64,000 nucleotides of DNA, from positions 16,436,357-16,500,356 of the forward strand of contig JACBWW010000004.1 of the NCBI GenBank assembly GCA_020086605.1. Reading direction: 5' to 3'. The notes below the pieces were generated by a model. The model did no database searches, was not told the origin of the DNA, and saw only the letters and a program-made list of their open reading frames with translations. A program made the position numbers and the translations under genes. The stretch's first letter is position 1; each line of letters opens with the position of its first letter. The DNA is from Lanius collurio. Its lineage: Eukaryota; Chordata; Aves; Passeriformes; Laniidae. Positions 61,213 to 64,000 of this stretch are shown piece by piece.

Positions 61213-64000
61213 GCTGTTGTTTTCTTTTTTTAGCTCTATAAGAGACTTACAACGATGCACACAGCCCAGCTTTTCTGAGAGCCTCCACTAGAGGACTTCT
61301 CTTCCCGGGAGCCATTAGTCAGATTACAAAGCAATAGGTATTTCAAAGGAAAACCTCTCCTTCCACACTGAGTCTCCTGCAGGTGGAAATGGCACCAAAA
61401 CAAATAGTGATACACCCTACACATGCATTTACAGTCCCCTGAACACAAAAGGCTTTAATTCATTAATTAACACACACCCTGCATTTTGTGTGATTTACCA
61501 AAACCACCAGCAGTGTAACAGAGGGAACCTGCCACTATGCAATGAACAAGCCATGAGCCCTTTCTGGAACAGCACTGGGAGAGTGCCAGGCCCCTCAGAC
61601 AGCAACAGCTCTTCCTGGCACTCACTTGTTCAGATTTCTGATCCCTTCCTGCCCCATCCCCTTGCCTCCTCCTGCTGCCCGTAGAGCACTGCCATCCTCC
61701 AGCCCCTGATATCTCCCTGTCAGGCTCTTAACCCCCAGAACTCTGAAACAAGGGAGCGTGAACAATATGGGCCTTGGGGAACAGCTGACAGCTTTATCTC
61801 CTGAGCCACACCACCTCCTGCAGCCTGTGCACGAAGGAGATAACATCCTCCTGCATCTGAAGGGTGTCCCTTTTAATCTTATGACTAAATATCCTCAAAA
61901 ACATTATTCAGAGAAAGCATTTTAAGATAAATTAATTTGAAACATAATTTATGGCCATAGACTGAACCACTACATCACTGGGCACAGAGGGAAGAGCTAT
62001 TCCATTTGTTGCCCTCCTAAACAAAGACACAGAGACCATCTTCAAATGGAAACATGCTTCTCAGCTCACCGAGCACAGCTTTCCTAGAAATAAAGCCTAC
62101 AGACCTGTAATTAAGTATCTAATGCATCATCATGGGCAGAGCACTAAACCCGTGTCCTAGACAGTGACAAAGCCATGACATTTACAGCATTCAGAAAATC
62201 CAAGCAATCAATTTGGTACACCAAGCTACATAAGCCTGCAATAACATAAGCCAAAACCGAGCAAGAGTAGCAATGAACAGATTACTATTTTTAAGAAGTT
62301 TCTGCTATGCGGGTTCAGGAAGGCATATAATTCAAGGTTACAAATCAAATCACAAGCACCATCCTTGCACCCCCCTCTCCAATTCCCCCTTCTCTGAAGG
62401 AAACATTCAGCAGCACTGCCCGGATGTTACATTTGAATTTTATTCAGTGTCCAGATAATCACCATATTTAGTTTTTTACAGAAAGGTTAAAACCTTAATG
62501 GCCTGAATCATCAGAGCATTACTTCAGTCTGATTCTAGTGTAAGTCGAATGCTTTTAGCAGTTGCGCTGGGGGAAAAATCAGTGACGTGACTGCAAAACT
62601 GAATGGCCTAAGCATCTCATACAACCTTTATCTCTGTTCTAGTAAAAGTGATATAGAAACAGAAAGATCTAGGAAAAGCTTGTCTCAAGATGCACTGCAA
62701 GCTAGTTGACAGAAGTGAACAAACCCCACCAGTCTCTGGACTCCAAGTCACAACTACTGGATCAATTTTTTTAAAAATCCTTTCTCTCAAAACTACACAA
62801 AGTAAAAACCCAAGGTGATTGCTTTCTTTCCCTTTCCTGCTACTACTGCTACCACCTGGCACATCTGGACAGCAGCCTCTCACTGCCTAAACACTGGCAC
62901 TCAGTTTGGATACCACTGATTCCTATTGGAGGACAAAAATCACCGGAACAACAGGAAAAAAATCTCCGCACCCTACACTACCAGTGCAGCTAAAACCCAT
63001 CTAGTGAGCTGCATCAAACCCTGCTGCCTCTGTTGCTGTAAGACACCTGGGTATGCAGCATGCTCTTTTGTACCCAAATCAGCAACTAAATAAGGTCCAG
63101 ACTCCCAGTAAACTATGGTCATAGCAGTACATAAGCAGCATTTCTGCTGAAGCGATTTGCCTCATTTCTGGCTGGGCATAAGTCCTGGCTGTGACAAAGT
63201 CATGGTGCCAGACACCTGCTTTTTATATTTTCATTTCTTCAGGATGCAGGCTAGAAAGCATTTTATATGATGTTTATGCCTGCCAGTGTGGTGAGGATAA
63301 GGAAGGGTCACTTCACTTGACATGAATAGTTCTGGATCCTGAAGTAAGTCTGCCAGATAACACACGGATAGGAGAAAAAGAGATTCTCAAATAAGCATTT
63401 AGATCAAAAGGTGCAGAAACAAGCATGGAAAAGCTTACTCACCTCTAGTTTCCAAGCAGAGGACTCCATCCTCACAAATATTTGCTCTACTAATGCCTTG
63501 TCAAGGCTCACTTTAGAAAGCAACAGTAATGGGATTTCTCTCTCTTCCCTTGGAAAAGTTTATTGAAGTGAAAAAAAAAATACGGGAAAGCAAAAAAAAT
63601 CTTCTTTCAAGTTCTCTGCCTAATTTCACTCAGGAATGGATGCAGAAACCCTCTAAATGCTCTGAAGAAATGAAATAATAGCTAGTGTAGATAAGTTTTT
63701 ATTTTTCATACACTTAAATCTCTCTAGGGAAAAACCTGCTTTTGAGTAATCATCCAACATGACTTTTTTATGTATAAAATGAGTGAAAACATTTTTGGAT
63801 GCTATTTTAATGCAAAAATGAGGCACGACTCAAAAACAGAATCCATGTATCTACATATATTTACAAAATACATGCAGCCATTGTGTGTGGCCACTAGAGC
63901 ATGCTTATGTCAGGTTGCCTTGAACTCACATTACCTTTGATAACAGTGAATCCAGCACTCTTTCAAAAGTCATATAGTACACCCACTTTCTCATAGAAAA
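61213..64000. other. Non-coding sequence, no gene seen
   Basis: AT-rich sequence with no recognisable gene, RNA or transposable element. Open frames are at most 88 codons and lack domains. Confidence 0.55.

Overview
The window looks like avian nuclear DNA, probably from a passerine-like bird. The evidence is a clear CR1 LINE copy at 54329-54927, which has the (TCATAGAAT)-type 3' end typical of bird CR1 on the minus strand. Two shorter CR1 3' ends lie at 3251-3329 and 27203-27315. Two solo LTRs have bird-type TG...AAACCAC...CA ends. The sequence is AT-rich with few microsatellites, and it includes a 383-base N gap and a single N at a repeat edge. The species call is inference; no gene was recognised that would confirm it.

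There is no gene I can name, and no rRNA, tRNA, CRISPR or operon-like structure. Open reading frames are short, lack recognisable domains and overlap on both strands, as expected for an intron or intergenic stretch. The only coding-like segment worth following is a minus-strand stretch at 33819-33687. It has an ATG, a strong RNY-like codon pattern and a splice-donor-like GTAAGC, with a TCACGTGA E-box just upstream. A second, weaker exon-like segment on the plus strand (44794-44950) follows a long pyrimidine tract. Neither is identified.

Layout: 1-5.4 kb is non-coding, with a perfect 56-bp inverted repeat (arms 1474-1529 and 2287-2342), a CR1 remnant cut at an N, and an ancient MIR-like SINE. 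5.4-22.3 kb is unremarkable non-coding DNA with a few palindromes and A-rich tracts. 22377-22759 is an assembly gap flanked by A-rich low complexity. 22.8-39 kb holds a MIR plus CR1 pair near 27 kb, the candidate exon at 33.7 kb, two further MIR remnants and a G-quadruplex motif. A ~420-bp solo LTR lies at 39396-39817. 39.8-50 kb is mostly featureless, apart from the exon-like segment at 44.8 kb. A 1.5-kb solo LTR with a near-perfect 5-bp target duplication lies at 50134-51659. The rest contains the long CR1 copy, a 25-bp tandem duplication carrying TGACGTGC, and homopolymer tracts near 60-61 kb.

I found no convincing new multi-gene system. The most unusual structure is the perfect inverted repeat at 1474-2342, which no transposon family I know explains.
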